Positions 19,860 through 29,186 of a stretch of DNA of 64,000 bases are shown piece after piece (position 1 is the first letter of the stretch; the number at the start of each line of letters is the position of its first letter). The stretch spans positions 1 through 64,000 of the forward strand of contig NW_005179299.1 in assembly GCF_000350225.1 (NCBI RefSeq). Direction: 5' to 3'. This DNA comes from Chondrus crispus (Eukaryota > Rhodophyta > Florideophyceae > Gigartinales > Gigartinaceae). The notes under the pieces were generated by a model. That model was not told where the DNA came from. It did not search any database and saw nothing but the letters and a program-made list of their open reading frames with translations. The position numbers and the translations under genes were made by a program.

Positions 19860-22820
19860 GCTTGTTGAAGTGTTTCAGGTGAAGAGGGAGGCGAGACTAC
19901 ATTTGCAGCAGGGATCACGCAGACAAAGAATGAAGGCATTGATGGTCCAGATTTCGCTACATGTCGCTCAGGACATTTCAGATTGGGCCGCCAGGCCATA
20001 GATCCAAAGAACAGTGTTCCGCTTACCTCGGTTTGACCATTCAATTTTTAATGCTTCTGGCTGGTACAGTAACACCGGCTGTGAAGAAAATTAGAAGAAT
20101 TGCCAGCAATTTTACTTCCGCTCGAACTTTCACAGACAACGAAAGGTCGTGTAAATTTACAGTATATCGTATACCCTTCGGTACACATGTTTCGTTTCTT
20201 ATTTTTTTGACCTTTGCGTGACAACCTCTAAACACCAATGTTCCGCCTAAAACGAAAAAAGAACGGGAACGCTTGCTCTCTCTTCCGGCCTTGTCTTTCT
20301 GAAAGGGTCATTTATTTCTTTTTCTATCAAGTCAAGCCTATTTAAAGCCGGTGTATTTTAACCTTCACCAAGTGACTTGGACTCTGCAAACTGTCGATCC
20401 TCATCCCCCTCTAATACTTTCCAAACTAAGCATGGCAAAACTATATGAATATGGTTTTCTCCTACAAAGACAACCGTAGTCGAGTCCAACAAGAGCCTCT
20501 TTTCGGTATCAGATTCATGGATTTCATTCCTTTCATCAATACGAGTTGCGCTGAGCTGTCAGAAACGGAATCCTCTTTCAAATCACCCAGTCTCATTCAA
20601 TAACAGCATAATGGAATCGCCTCCTTCGCCCTGCGAGACATATCTTATTCTAACATGAGTGTAATTGATGATTGCTCAAACATGGCGAAAATGGGCATCT
20701 CTTTATCATAAAAAAGCTCAACAAAGTAGTCCCTTTCTTTCCCAGGCACATGATCTACCCCCTTTCATAGTCAAAACGCAATAAAACAAACTGCTCTTAC
20801 GACGCACACCTATGTAATCAGCAACAATTACGCTGCGTAGAGGAAACTGATGAAACAGCTTGCGTCACAAAAAAAAAGTTGCTGATACCGCGCCCATATT
20901 GTCTCGTCTATACCTGTGTGCTAGCCTGCGCGTCTTTGTCGTGCAGCTAGGAAGTGGGGTAAGGCCGGTAGGGCCGTTGTAGAGCGATGCTGTGCGGTAG
21001 CATGCCCCTCTTTACTATGTGTCGTAAGAGAAGGAGACTATATACTAATCTATCGTAAAGGGATTCAGAACACGAGTGGAGGCAACGAGTGCTGGAGAGC
21101 GATATATGCCATGAAAGAGGTGCAAAATGCAATTGTAGCTAAAGTTGCAGCTGTGCATGACACGAAAGAAATGGATGCTCGAATGCTCTCGGAGCGACGG
21201 GATGATCCCGGAGTTGCCATATTTGGCTCCACGCCATATTTGGCTACAACCTGTATCACTTTCCTAGACTAGATTCAGCAAATTCCTTCGGTTCCTCCTG
21301 TACGCCGTAGGACGTGGCTTGAGTAGCATCGTACAGCTCCTGTGATAGGTGAAGTCGGAGCATGTGTCAAGTTGTGCAACGAACGCCCAGATCCGTTATG
21401 TGCAACTGTCACCGTCGTTTTGATGGAATAAAGGCACCTTCTTCGGCATATACACCATCTTCTAAATAAAACTGCAAGAGTAATGAGACCCTCTGCATAC
21501 TTTGTGTTCTTTCGTGACTACTTCCTGTCCTATCAGAATATGGGATCTGGAGATTGTTACCGTGCTCTGGTAACTGACGGCCTATGTACAGCTTTATTCT
21601 TAATCGCAGGCGATTTAAACGTTACGGAGACGGCCTCTTTCATGAACGATCGGGTTTTTGCTTACATCCCTGAGACTAGAAAGCATTGGACAAACTAGAA
21701 GACTGTGTCTGCCTGGGGATGTGTAATGGAATGAATCTTGCGGAAAGGCCGGAGATGAAGATATAAGTAGAAGCAATGAGGTAATTCAATAATGAAATAA
21801 AATTGAGACATGACTTTGTGAAAATGCAATTGCAAAATGGGCGATGTAAAGACGGCTGTTGTGGAAAGGCAATCCCCTTGATACATGAACAATGCACGTA
21901 TAAAGTGGGATATTTTGGTGAGGACAAGAGAGATTTTAATTGTGAGGACCGTGGCGGGATTGTGGGCAAAGATTAGAGTGTGCAGGTGTTGTGGGTATGG
22001 CTTGGGTGCATTATGATTGTCCTTGTTTTCTTCTCTTCTCAATAGTCCAATGTTGCGTTTTTTTTTACGTTGGAGGTAGACTAGACAAGACCTTTTTAGC
22101 CAACAATCTGCGAACATGAAGCACGGAGATCGAGGGCGATGGACAAGATGTGACGGAGAATACAGGCGGGAAAATGCCGAACGGAGAAGCGTCGGTATGG
22201 CAGGTGGGGTATATCTAGCAATACTGTGCAGCTTTCGACTTGAAAAAAACCTCAAAATGACTTCCCGACGGTGTGGCGTCGTCTCTCCCAACAGACTAAA
22301 CCCTCACGTCATTCTAGCATCAATTGAGAGGCGAACGCGAATACATCTTCATTGATTTAGAGAGACGAGTCTTTTTTATTGGCCTTCTCTCCCTCGCCGC
22401 TCACCTCGCTCCGGGCTCCACCATGGACGTTTGCAATCGCGCGGAGGAGGGGGTGCCACAGGTACACGGTGTGGGTAGTGAGAACTGACAAGCGCGCAAT
22501 GGCGCCGATGGCCAGGGCCGGAAATAATGTTGGCGCCCACCCCCGCTCCGAGCCTGAAATTTGTTGTAGTTTTGGTTACGTGCACTCTGTTGCGGTCACT
22601 ATCGTACAGCAGTCGATTGCTGAGTGGCGCGGGGTCTTGCGTAACTTACCCGAGAGTCTTTTTAGGGTTGTGTGAAAAAGTGGAAGAGTGATGCGAGTAG
22701 CGATAGGTGCAAGGTTGCAATGTGCCCCTTGTAACGCCCTGCGCTCGCAACGATAGCTAGAGAGCGAGATGTCTACGGCGCGATGCCTTGGGGCGTAGCA
22801 GGGCTGGCCTCGTAGCGCGA
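19860..22820. other. Long intergenic stretch, no supported gene
   Basis: Only short open frames without recognisable domains. A TATTTAAA motif lies at about 20339. The sequence is AT-rich to about 22370, then GC-rich as it approaches the hairpin tract. I see no RNA gene. Confidence 0.45.
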
Positions 22821-22828
22821 GCCTGCCG

Positions 22829-23344
22829 CAGAGGTGAGTGGACAGCCACCTCTGAGACTGCGATTCCGGGTGCGTAGCCTTGTCTATGCGCACCCGTACC
22901 CCGCTGGGTACTGTAAGTACTTCATGGGCCTACCGCCGAGCGAAAAGCCCCACTGCAGCACAGCAGTGATCCTGGTCCATCTGACCAGGAGGTGTGTAGG
23001 GCGCAGCGCAGCTGTCGTCGCCTGACAGGGACGACACCGGGCGGAGAGTGCGGATTGCCGCACCCGTTCGGGTTTTGTAAATAAAGGCAGCATGCTGCGT
23101 TGGGATCCGGGGAACCCGGGGAGACGCACGCGTTGACTTTGCCCATTCGATTGCCTTCCGATAGATACATCGCTCCTTTACTCTGAGCGCCGCGAGCGCC
23201 CTGTCCGACGTAGAAGCGCTTATTACCGAGTCCTGTGATCTGTCACACCCTGATATGCCTGTCGAGCGATCCGTGTTGAAGGTGCGTAGGCAATAGCGCC
23301 CTGCAAGTGATGTTCATGTGAACATCACTCGTCTGTGAACAGAC
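22829..23344. other. Serial-hairpin tract (at least eleven consecutive perfect stems)
   Basis: Perfect inverted repeats follow one another with little spacing: CAGAGGTG/CACCTCTG (22829, 22847), GGGTGCG/CGCACCC (22868, 22889), GTACCC/GGGTAC (22896, 22906), CACTGC/GCAGTG (22951, 22963), CCTGGTC/GACCAGG (22971, 22983), TGTCGTC/GACGACA (23012, 23029), GTGCGG/CCGCAC (23048, 23058), ACCCG/CGGGT (23062, 23069), palindrome GCAGCATGCTGC (23087), GTGATGTTCA/TGAACATCAC (23307, 23319), GTCTGT/ACAGAC (23331, 23339). No long open frame fits the tract. It could encode a structured RNA or be an LTR of an element otherwise absent. Confidence 0.7.
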
Positions 23345-24080
23345 TTTGATTTCTGTAGTGTACTGTAGTGTGGAGCGATACCCGTGGAGCGATACGGCCC
23401 GTTGCATCTGTGTGTCATTATTGCTTGGCCTTGTTGTTCCGGGCCTAAATGAACATCACATTTTGTCAGCATGGATCAAGACACCACTTTTTATTCAATC
23501 CACAGTGACTCCAAGAAAAAGAAGCACGTTCCTGCTTCGCTTTGTGACAAGTCTATCGAGCCCAATGCTAACCTTCTCATAATCCGCTTTGCTGAGAGTA
23601 AAGTTGCCGAAGATACCAACAGCACACTGTGTCCATCATCATGGTAGTTCTTGATGAGGGACGGGGGAATGGGGTTGCGAGGGATGCAGCGCGGGCCTGA
23701 AGTGTGCGATCATTGGTGGGGCGAGGTCGATGCGTCTGTGGAATGGAGGTCGAGCCAGTGAGAAGACGGATAGAGTTCAGGGATTAGATTTAAAAAGGGC
23801 GCCCTGAAAAGAGAGGGAAAGTAAGCACGCTTCTCGTGCGTGGCATTTGAATTAGCGAATGGTGTTCGCAAACTAGAGGTAAATATCATAGCATTCACCG
23901 TGATGACCATCTCGACCTGGATCCGCCCAATGATAAATCACGGATCGATGTCGACATGTCAGACCTGGATCCGTTATGACAATTTTGGCAGATTTGGCCC
24001 GTGCTTTAGTATAATTTGTACAGATTATTCAGCAACCAACCGGGCCTCCCCGCTGGCGATATTTAATTAGAGTAATATTT
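23345..24080. other. Intergenic, no supported gene
   Basis: A GTGGAGCGATAC motif is repeated at about 23370 and 23384. Otherwise I see nothing that supports a gene. Confidence 0.4.
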
Positions 24081-27000
24081 TCACCACCTTAACCCGGATC
24101 CCACCAGAACATATATACAGGGTGAGTGAGAACTTCTCTCACCCTCGTCCCGCGTACTGCTGTCTGATCTGTCCCGCTGCAACGCCGCAAGTTGGGCTAC
24201 CGCCTCCGCGTTGTTGTCTTCCTCGACCGCCATCTCGTACAACTGTATCGCCCGATCCGTGTCGCGGGCCACCCCGTCCGCCCCGTCCCGCAACATGTTT
24301 CCAAGACACACCATTGACTTGCTCTGCTTCCGTTCCTTGATGTCCATCTCAAACAGCTCCACCGCACGCACCGCATTGCGCTCCACCCCTTCCGCCCCGT
24401 CCCTTAACGTCATCGCAAGATTGCAAGTCGCGTTACCGGAATTTCCTTTCGCCATTGCACGATCATACAATGCCACGGCGCGCACCGCGTTACGCTCTAC
24501 TCCTTGGGCACCTTCTTCCAGCAAAACAGCGAGGTTATTCATCGCATCGGCGTGCTCACCCTTTTCGATAGCGCGCTCATACAGCTCCATAGATCGCACT
24601 GCGTCACGCTCTACTCCTTCGGCACCTTCTGCGAGCAAATTACCGAGATTCACCATTGCATCGACGTGCTCACCCTTCTCGATAGCGCGCTCATACAGGC
24701 CCATAGATCGCACGGCGTTACGCTCTATTCCTCCGGCACCTTCTGAGAGCAAAAAACCGAGGTTATTCATCGCACCGACGTGTTCACCCTTCTCGATAAC
24801 GCGCTCATACAGCTCCATAGATCGCACTGCGTCACGCTCTACTCCTTCGGCACCTTGTTTCAGCAAAACACCCAGGTTATACATCGCATCGACGTCCTCA
24901 CCCTTCTCGATAGCGCGCTCATACAGCTCCATAGATCGCACTGCGTCACGCTCGACTCCCTCGGCACCTTCTTCGAGCAAAACACCCAGGTTATACATCG
25001 CACCGACGTCCTCACCCTTCTCGATAGCGCGCTCATACAGCTCCATAGATCGCACTGCGTCACGCTTTACTCCTTCGGCACCTTGTTTCAACAAAGAAGC
25101 GAGGTTTGACATCGCCATACAGTTTTCATTCTCTTCGATCGCAGTCTCGTATAGAAGTTTGGCTTGTGGAGCGTCACGACCCACCCCTCGTGCCCCTAGC
25201 GAGAAAATAATTCCAAGCTTCATCATGGCGTTTGCGCTTGAATTCTCATCCTGACTTCCCGCATGTTGTCTCTCTCTCGCATACCGAGGAGCCCCCTGTC
25301 CGGCAGTACCCAGCACAATCCAAATTCCTTCTCTTGAAGACAACGTCGCGTATTCGCTTATCATGCGTTCCAGTAAAGCCTTGCCAACAAGATCATACGT
25401 CATATCGTCACACTCGGTCACCTTTCCTTCGGAGAAAAAGGCCTCCTTTCCAGCACCATCACCTTTTGCTTCCCTCGACTTCACATCCCCGCTATTTCCA
25501 ACCCCCAAGTCCGAAAAATTGGCAAGCTTGTCCAACTGATTCCATTTCCGGGAACACACAATCGCTTTTCGTATCCATGCATGAAATTTTCGAAGGTTTC
25601 CGGCCACGTCAAACCGAATCGCATCTTGGAGCGCATCTACGAACAAATCCACGATCACTCCATCACAACTCTGCTCCATCACTAGCTTCGTAAACAAATC
25701 AAACAACTTCTCAAACCCATCGTCACCGCGTGTTGACGTAGATGTCAAGCTTGTATGCAACTTAGCATGAAAGAAAGCTTTGATCATTTGCGCCGCTTCT
25801 CTCGAGTTCGATGTCCCTGCATTCATCCTTGTCGACTCCAAATTCGTCAAAAGCTCCACACATGTGCACAGAGCGCCAATGTCATTCCTCTCCAGTGCCG
25901 CTACCTTGAGAAGAAAAATGGCCCTCCCGAAATTTTCATGTCCTCCGCCAATCAGATTCTCGGCCTTACGAATCACGTCCTGGGTGTCTTCAGTCTGGTT
26001 CGACAGCGCCGTGCCACTTTCCACAACCCTCATGCGTTCTGTAAGCAGTGCTTCTCTCACAATGAGACACCCATCACGGATCGACTCACGCTTTGCTTCT
26101 GCATACCCGACAGAGCATCTCCTTCCCGCGATACGGTCGACACTGTAAGTCATTTTCTTGGTTTTCGCAACAAGGGACCCCAGNNNNNNNNNNNNNNNNN
26201 NNNNNNNNNNNNNNNNNNNNNNNNNNNNNNNNNNNNNNNNNNNNNNNNNNNNNNNNNNNNNNNNNNNNNNNNNNNNNNNNNNNNNNNNNNNNNNNNNNNN
26301 NNNNNNNNNNNNNNNNNNNNNNNNNNNNNNNNNNNNNNNNNNNNNNNNNNNNNNNNNNNNNNNNNNNNNNNNNNNNNNNNNNNNNNNNNNNNNNNNNNNN
26401 NNNNNNNNNNNNNNNNNNNNNNNNNNNNNNNNNNNNNNNNNNNNNNNNNNNNNNNNNNNNNNNNNNNNNNNNNNNNNNNNNNNNNNNNNNNNNNNNNNNN
26501 NNNNNNNNNNNNNNNNNNNNNNNNNNNNNNNNNNNNNNNNNNNNNNNNNNNNNNNNNNNNNNNNNNNNNNNNNNNNNNNNNNNNNNNNNNNNNNNNNNNN
26601 NNGTCCAATACAGCGCTCCTCCCAACGTTCATCTTTCTCAACCATAAATCGTACCTGACCCCCGGCCATCAGTGCCAGCCCGCAATCCATCAGCTCCCCG
26701 ATCTTCGTCACCATTCGGTTCTCACCCGACACCAAATGAAAGCACCATTCCGGCAGCGGGAACGCACTCAGACTGGCAATGCTTCTCTTCTGCAGAACTT
26801 CCCCAAGAAACTTCTCCCCGATCCCCAGCTGCTCCCGCAGATTCCCCATTGCAAAATCATTGTGCGGCAACGACTCGGTCTTTTTTTCCTCCAGCTTGGT
26901 GTTCTGGGCCTCGTTCTTTGACATAGCGTCACGCCCCATGTTCAGCAAGATCGCCAGCCACTCCACTATCTCGATATCAAACCCCTCTATTTCTTTCCCA

Positions 27001-28139
27001 AGCGAAACCGGCATCTCCTGCATGATCCCCGATAGTTTCAGAGCGTACGGCCTGTACCCCTTTTCAGCTGAGTTCATCACATTTACCTGTTTTGCATCAA
27101 ACGGCAAACCGCAGCCTGACTCGGCCACTCGTCGCAATAGTTTTGTCTTCGACACAACTGAGTCCTCACCCAGCGGTACGCAACGTCCCAGCCACAGCTC
27201 TAATCCAGCCGTGGCCAGCACTCGGCTCGCCACGTAGTCCCGTCGATTCTTGTACTGCTGCATATTGTTCGAACTCGACAAATCTTCGTCGGCATTTGCT
27301 GCAACTCGAAACTCCTTCATCCACCCTCCCAGTCCTTGAGCAGCAAACGCTACAGACCACCGCAGCCAAACCTCCTCCGGTTCGTAAGGCACCCGACGCA
27401 CTTTCGGCACACTCTTTCGCCCAAAGCACCACAACACCGTATAATACACGTATCGGATTGGTATGGACAGAAGACGCTGGAGAAAAATGTGGCCATGCGA
27501 TGAGTCCGTCGTGATATCCATGTCTTCGAACTGCATGTAACAACGGGCATTTCCATGAAAAAGGCGGTTCTCAATGAGTTCGTCGCTGACTAACAGCTCA
27601 TCCGCCATCTTATCCGCAGACAGGACCTCCGGCTCATCCGCCATCTTATCCTCAGACAGGACCGCCGGCTCATCCGCCATCTCATCCGCAGACAGGACCT
27701 CCGAGTCGTCCAGGCCTTCGTTCTTGCCCTTTCCTCGCCTACGCTTATCTTTGCTCTCTTTGGCAACCGGAGGCTTATAATGAATCCCCAGCGCCCGCAG
27801 AGCTTGAATACTCTTGGAAGCCCACGCCACAAACATGCGAAGCTGCCACAAGCCCCACGCTGTCCGCAAGAAGTACAGCAGCGCAAATAGCAATGCGACA
27901 ATCGCCGTGAACATTTCCTTGGTATCGTTCCCAATTTGAATCGCAATGTAAAATAATATGTAAAGAGCTGGGACACCGCTGAGGAACAGGTTGATGTATC
28001 CTGCGTTGCGTACGTGGCGTGCCTTGCGCCACGCCGGTGAGATAAAGTCGAAAGCCGTCAACGCGGTCCACGGCAGGAAGGCCGCGAAATACGCAAACAG
28101 GACGATGTAAAAGTTGTCTGCGAGATGGCCGAGCACCAT
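24081..28139 (-). CDS. Large Sel1-repeat protein with N-terminal membrane segments (assembly gap inside)
   Basis: Sel1 (TPR-like) repeats form helical scaffolds for protein binding, often in membrane-linked quality control or signalling. From ATG 28139 there are about three hydrophobic segments (residues roughly 8-30, 48-68, 78-95). A Lys/Arg-rich linker follows, with a 12-residue repeat near 150-185 (VLSADEMADEP type, three copies). The middle is long and unrecognised. A 419-base N gap (26184-26602) falls inside it, and the frame is the same on both sides. The C-terminal third has nine tandem 38-residue Sel1 units ending in acidic sequence. Units 2-6 are nearly identical (RSMELYERAIEKGE), which implies recent internal duplication or conversion. 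It ends at TGA 24083-24081. The specific role is unknown. Confidence 0.85.
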   Translation of the reverse strand: MVLGHLADNFYIVLFAYFAAFLPWTALTAFDFISPAWRKARHVRNAGYINLFLSGVPALYILFYIAIQIGNDTKEMFTAIVALLFALLYFLRTAWGLWQLRMFVAWASKSIQALRALGIHYKPPVAKESKDKRRRGKGKNEGLDDSEVLSADEMADEPAVLSEDKMADEPEVLSADKMADELLVSDELIENRLFHGNARCYMQFEDMDITTDSSHGHIFLQRLLSIPIRYVYYTVLWCFGRKSVPKVRRVPYEPEEVWLRWSVAFAAQGLGGWMKEFRVAANADEDLSSSNNMQQYKNRRDYVASRVLATAGLELWLGRCVPLGEDSVVSKTKLLRRVAESGCGLPFDAKQVNVMNSAEKGYRPYALKLSGIMQEMPVSLGKEIEGFDIEIVEWLAILLNMGRDAMSKNEAQNTKLEEKKTESLPHNDFAMGNLREQLGIGEKFLGEVLQKRSIASLSAFPLPEWCFHLVSGENRMVTKIGELMDCGLALMAGGQVRFMVEKDERWEERCIGXXXXXXXXXXXXXXXXXXXXXXXXXXXXXXXXXXXXXXXXXXXXXXXXXXXXXXXXXXXXXXXXXXXXXXXXXXXXXXXXXXXXXXXXXXXXXXXXXXXXXXXXXXXXXXXXXXXXXXXXXXXXXXXXXXXXXXXXXXXXLGSLVAKTKKMTYSVDRIAGRRCSVGYAEAKRESIRDGCLIVREALLTERMRVVESGTALSNQTEDTQDVIRKAENLIGGGHENFGRAIFLLKVAALERNDIGALCTCVELLTNLESTRMNAGTSNSREAAQMIKAFFHAKLHTSLTSTSTRGDDGFEKLFDLFTKLVMEQSCDGVIVDLFVDALQDAIRFDVAGNLRKFHAWIRKAIVCSRKWNQLDKLANFSDLGVGNSGDVKSREAKGDGAGKEAFFSEGKVTECDDMTYDLVGKALLERMISEYATLSSREGIWIVLGTAGQGAPRYARERQHAGSQDENSSANAMMKLGIIFSLGARGVGRDAPQAKLLYETAIEENENCMAMSNLASLLKQGAEGVKRDAVRSMELYERAIEKGEDVGAMYNLGVLLEEGAEGVERDAVRSMELYERAIEKGEDVDAMYNLGVLLKQGAEGVERDAVRSMELYERVIEKGEHVGAMNNLGFLLSEGAGGIERNAVRSMGLYERAIEKGEHVDAMVNLGNLLAEGAEGVERDAVRSMELYERAIEKGEHADAMNNLAVLLEEGAQGVERNAVRAVALYDRAMAKGNSGNATCNLAMTLRDGAEGVERNAVRAVELFEMDIKERKQSKSMVCLGNMLRDGADGVARDTDRAIQLYEMAVEEDNNAEAVAQLAALQRDRSDSSTRDEGERSSHSPCIYVLVGSGLRW
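26184..26602. other. Assembly gap (419 N)
   Basis: A run of N inside the Sel1-repeat gene. The reading frame is open and in phase on both sides, so the stated gap length is either close to true modulo three or coincidental. Confidence 1.
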
Positions 28140-28347
28140 TGTTCAGGATGGCGAGTTGGCGACAAGGGAAAGATGTGATGTGAAGGAGTATATTTTCGAA
28201 AAGTCTCGGGGAGCAGTTGGCTTTTGCAGTCGCTCTTGCTGTGAAACGAGTTGATTTTGTTCGGTACGGGAGGCAAAGGGGTGGAATGCGCTTAGCTGGC
28301 GGAAGAAGGGGGAGGCAGGTACGCGGACGGGCCGGGCTTATGGTATA

Positions 28348-28857
28348 CAGGGGGGGTCGCGATATAGTGCTACCCTGTGTCAGTGGGCCGAAAACGGCAC
28401 TATATCGAACCAGGCACTGTTAGATAATGAGATTTACGGCTTTTTGCAACCACTTCCTTGCATCACTGCTCAGAAAGACCGCTCGCAGGACGCCATCACT
28501 CTTGCTTTGTATCTTCACTACAGACTCAAGTCTAATCAAGCATTTCTGTTAGTAGTAGCTGCCGAGCCGTTGCATTGACTTCCTCCTTTTTCGCAGCCAT
28601 AAATACCAGCCTACACTTTTGCAGATGTCCAATTGCATCATCGACCCGGCTTTTTTTCGCCATAGTCTCTATTCGAGTTGGCAACTCCATAATATCTTTC
28701 CGCGGCGGCAGCGGCTCTCGGGCAGTACCCCATGTCCATCCAACTGCCTCCCTGGAGACCCTTCGTTTGTGGCTCAAAATTCGTGCCACCAGCAGAAGGG
28801 TAGCACTATATCGGAGCTGACACTAACAAATATGGCACTATATCGCGACCCCCCCTG
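28348..28857. mobile_element. 510-bp TIR transposon with TA flanks
   Basis: Both ends begin CAGGGGGGGTCGCGATATAG reading inward, perfect for 23 bases, with seven G on each side. TA sits immediately outside both ends (28346-28347 and 28858-28859), as in Tc1/mariner-type and related insertions. GCACTATATCG motifs recur inside each end (about 28395 and 28802), forming subterminal repeats. A broken coding region lies within on the minus strand. The element looks non-autonomous or decayed. A diverged relative is at 9222-9396. Confidence 0.85.
28435..28789 (-). pseudogene. Coding remnant inside the TIR transposon
   Basis: From ATG 28789 an 85-residue frame (ending 28532) is Lys/Arg/Glu rich and helical (for example RIETMAKKSRVDDAIGHLQK). 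Right after its stop a second frame continues, with a RLES start, then SDG, LRAVF and SSDARKWLQ, to a stop near 28435. This second part is shared with 9222-9359, which supports it as real protein sequence. Joining the two needs a one-base shift near 28535. It could be the tail of a transposase or of a companion DNA-binding protein. No catalytic motif is present. Confidence 0.5.
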
Positions 28858-28874
28858 TACTGTACATACAGTTT

Positions 28875-29066
28875 GTGCGGTGTCGTTTGTTCGTTTTTGG
28901 TGCACGGCTTACCGTAAAGACAGAATCAGGGCCAAAGAGGCCGGGGGCCATTCACGAGGCCACAGAAGACGTTGAAGATGATCTCGAGATGGCAGCAATG
29001 CGATCCAACAAGGCGGGCACACTTGGATTTCGCCAAGGGATTCAACAAGGCATTGTTGAGATTTAG
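28875..29066 (+). CDS. Small hypothetical frame between the two transposons
   Basis: A 63-residue frame whose second half (ATEDVEDDLEMAAMRSNK onward) looks protein-like and ends at TAG exactly at the presumed Helitron end. It may be the 3' end of a gene interrupted by the TIR element and the Helitron. I see no matching 5' part to the left of 28348. Confidence 0.25.
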   Translation: MRCRLFVFGARLTVKTESGPKRPGAIHEATEDVEDDLEMAAMRSNKAGTLGFRQGIQQGIVEI

Positions 29067-29077
29067 GGCTTAAAGTG

Positions 29078-29106
29078 GGCTCCGTGCGCGCTTCGCGCGC
29101 CGAGCC
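29078..29106 (-). terminator. 3' terminal hairpin of the Helitron
   Basis: Arms GGCTC/GAGCC and GCGCGC/GCGCGC around a GAA loop on the minus strand. In Helitrons this structure marks the end of rolling-circle transfer. Confidence 0.6.
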
Positions 29107-29186
29107 AAGGAAGCGTGGAGGAACACTATTTGGGAAGGGTGGCAATGAAAATATGTAAAGACAATGGCGTTTACTTTTTTTGGTAA

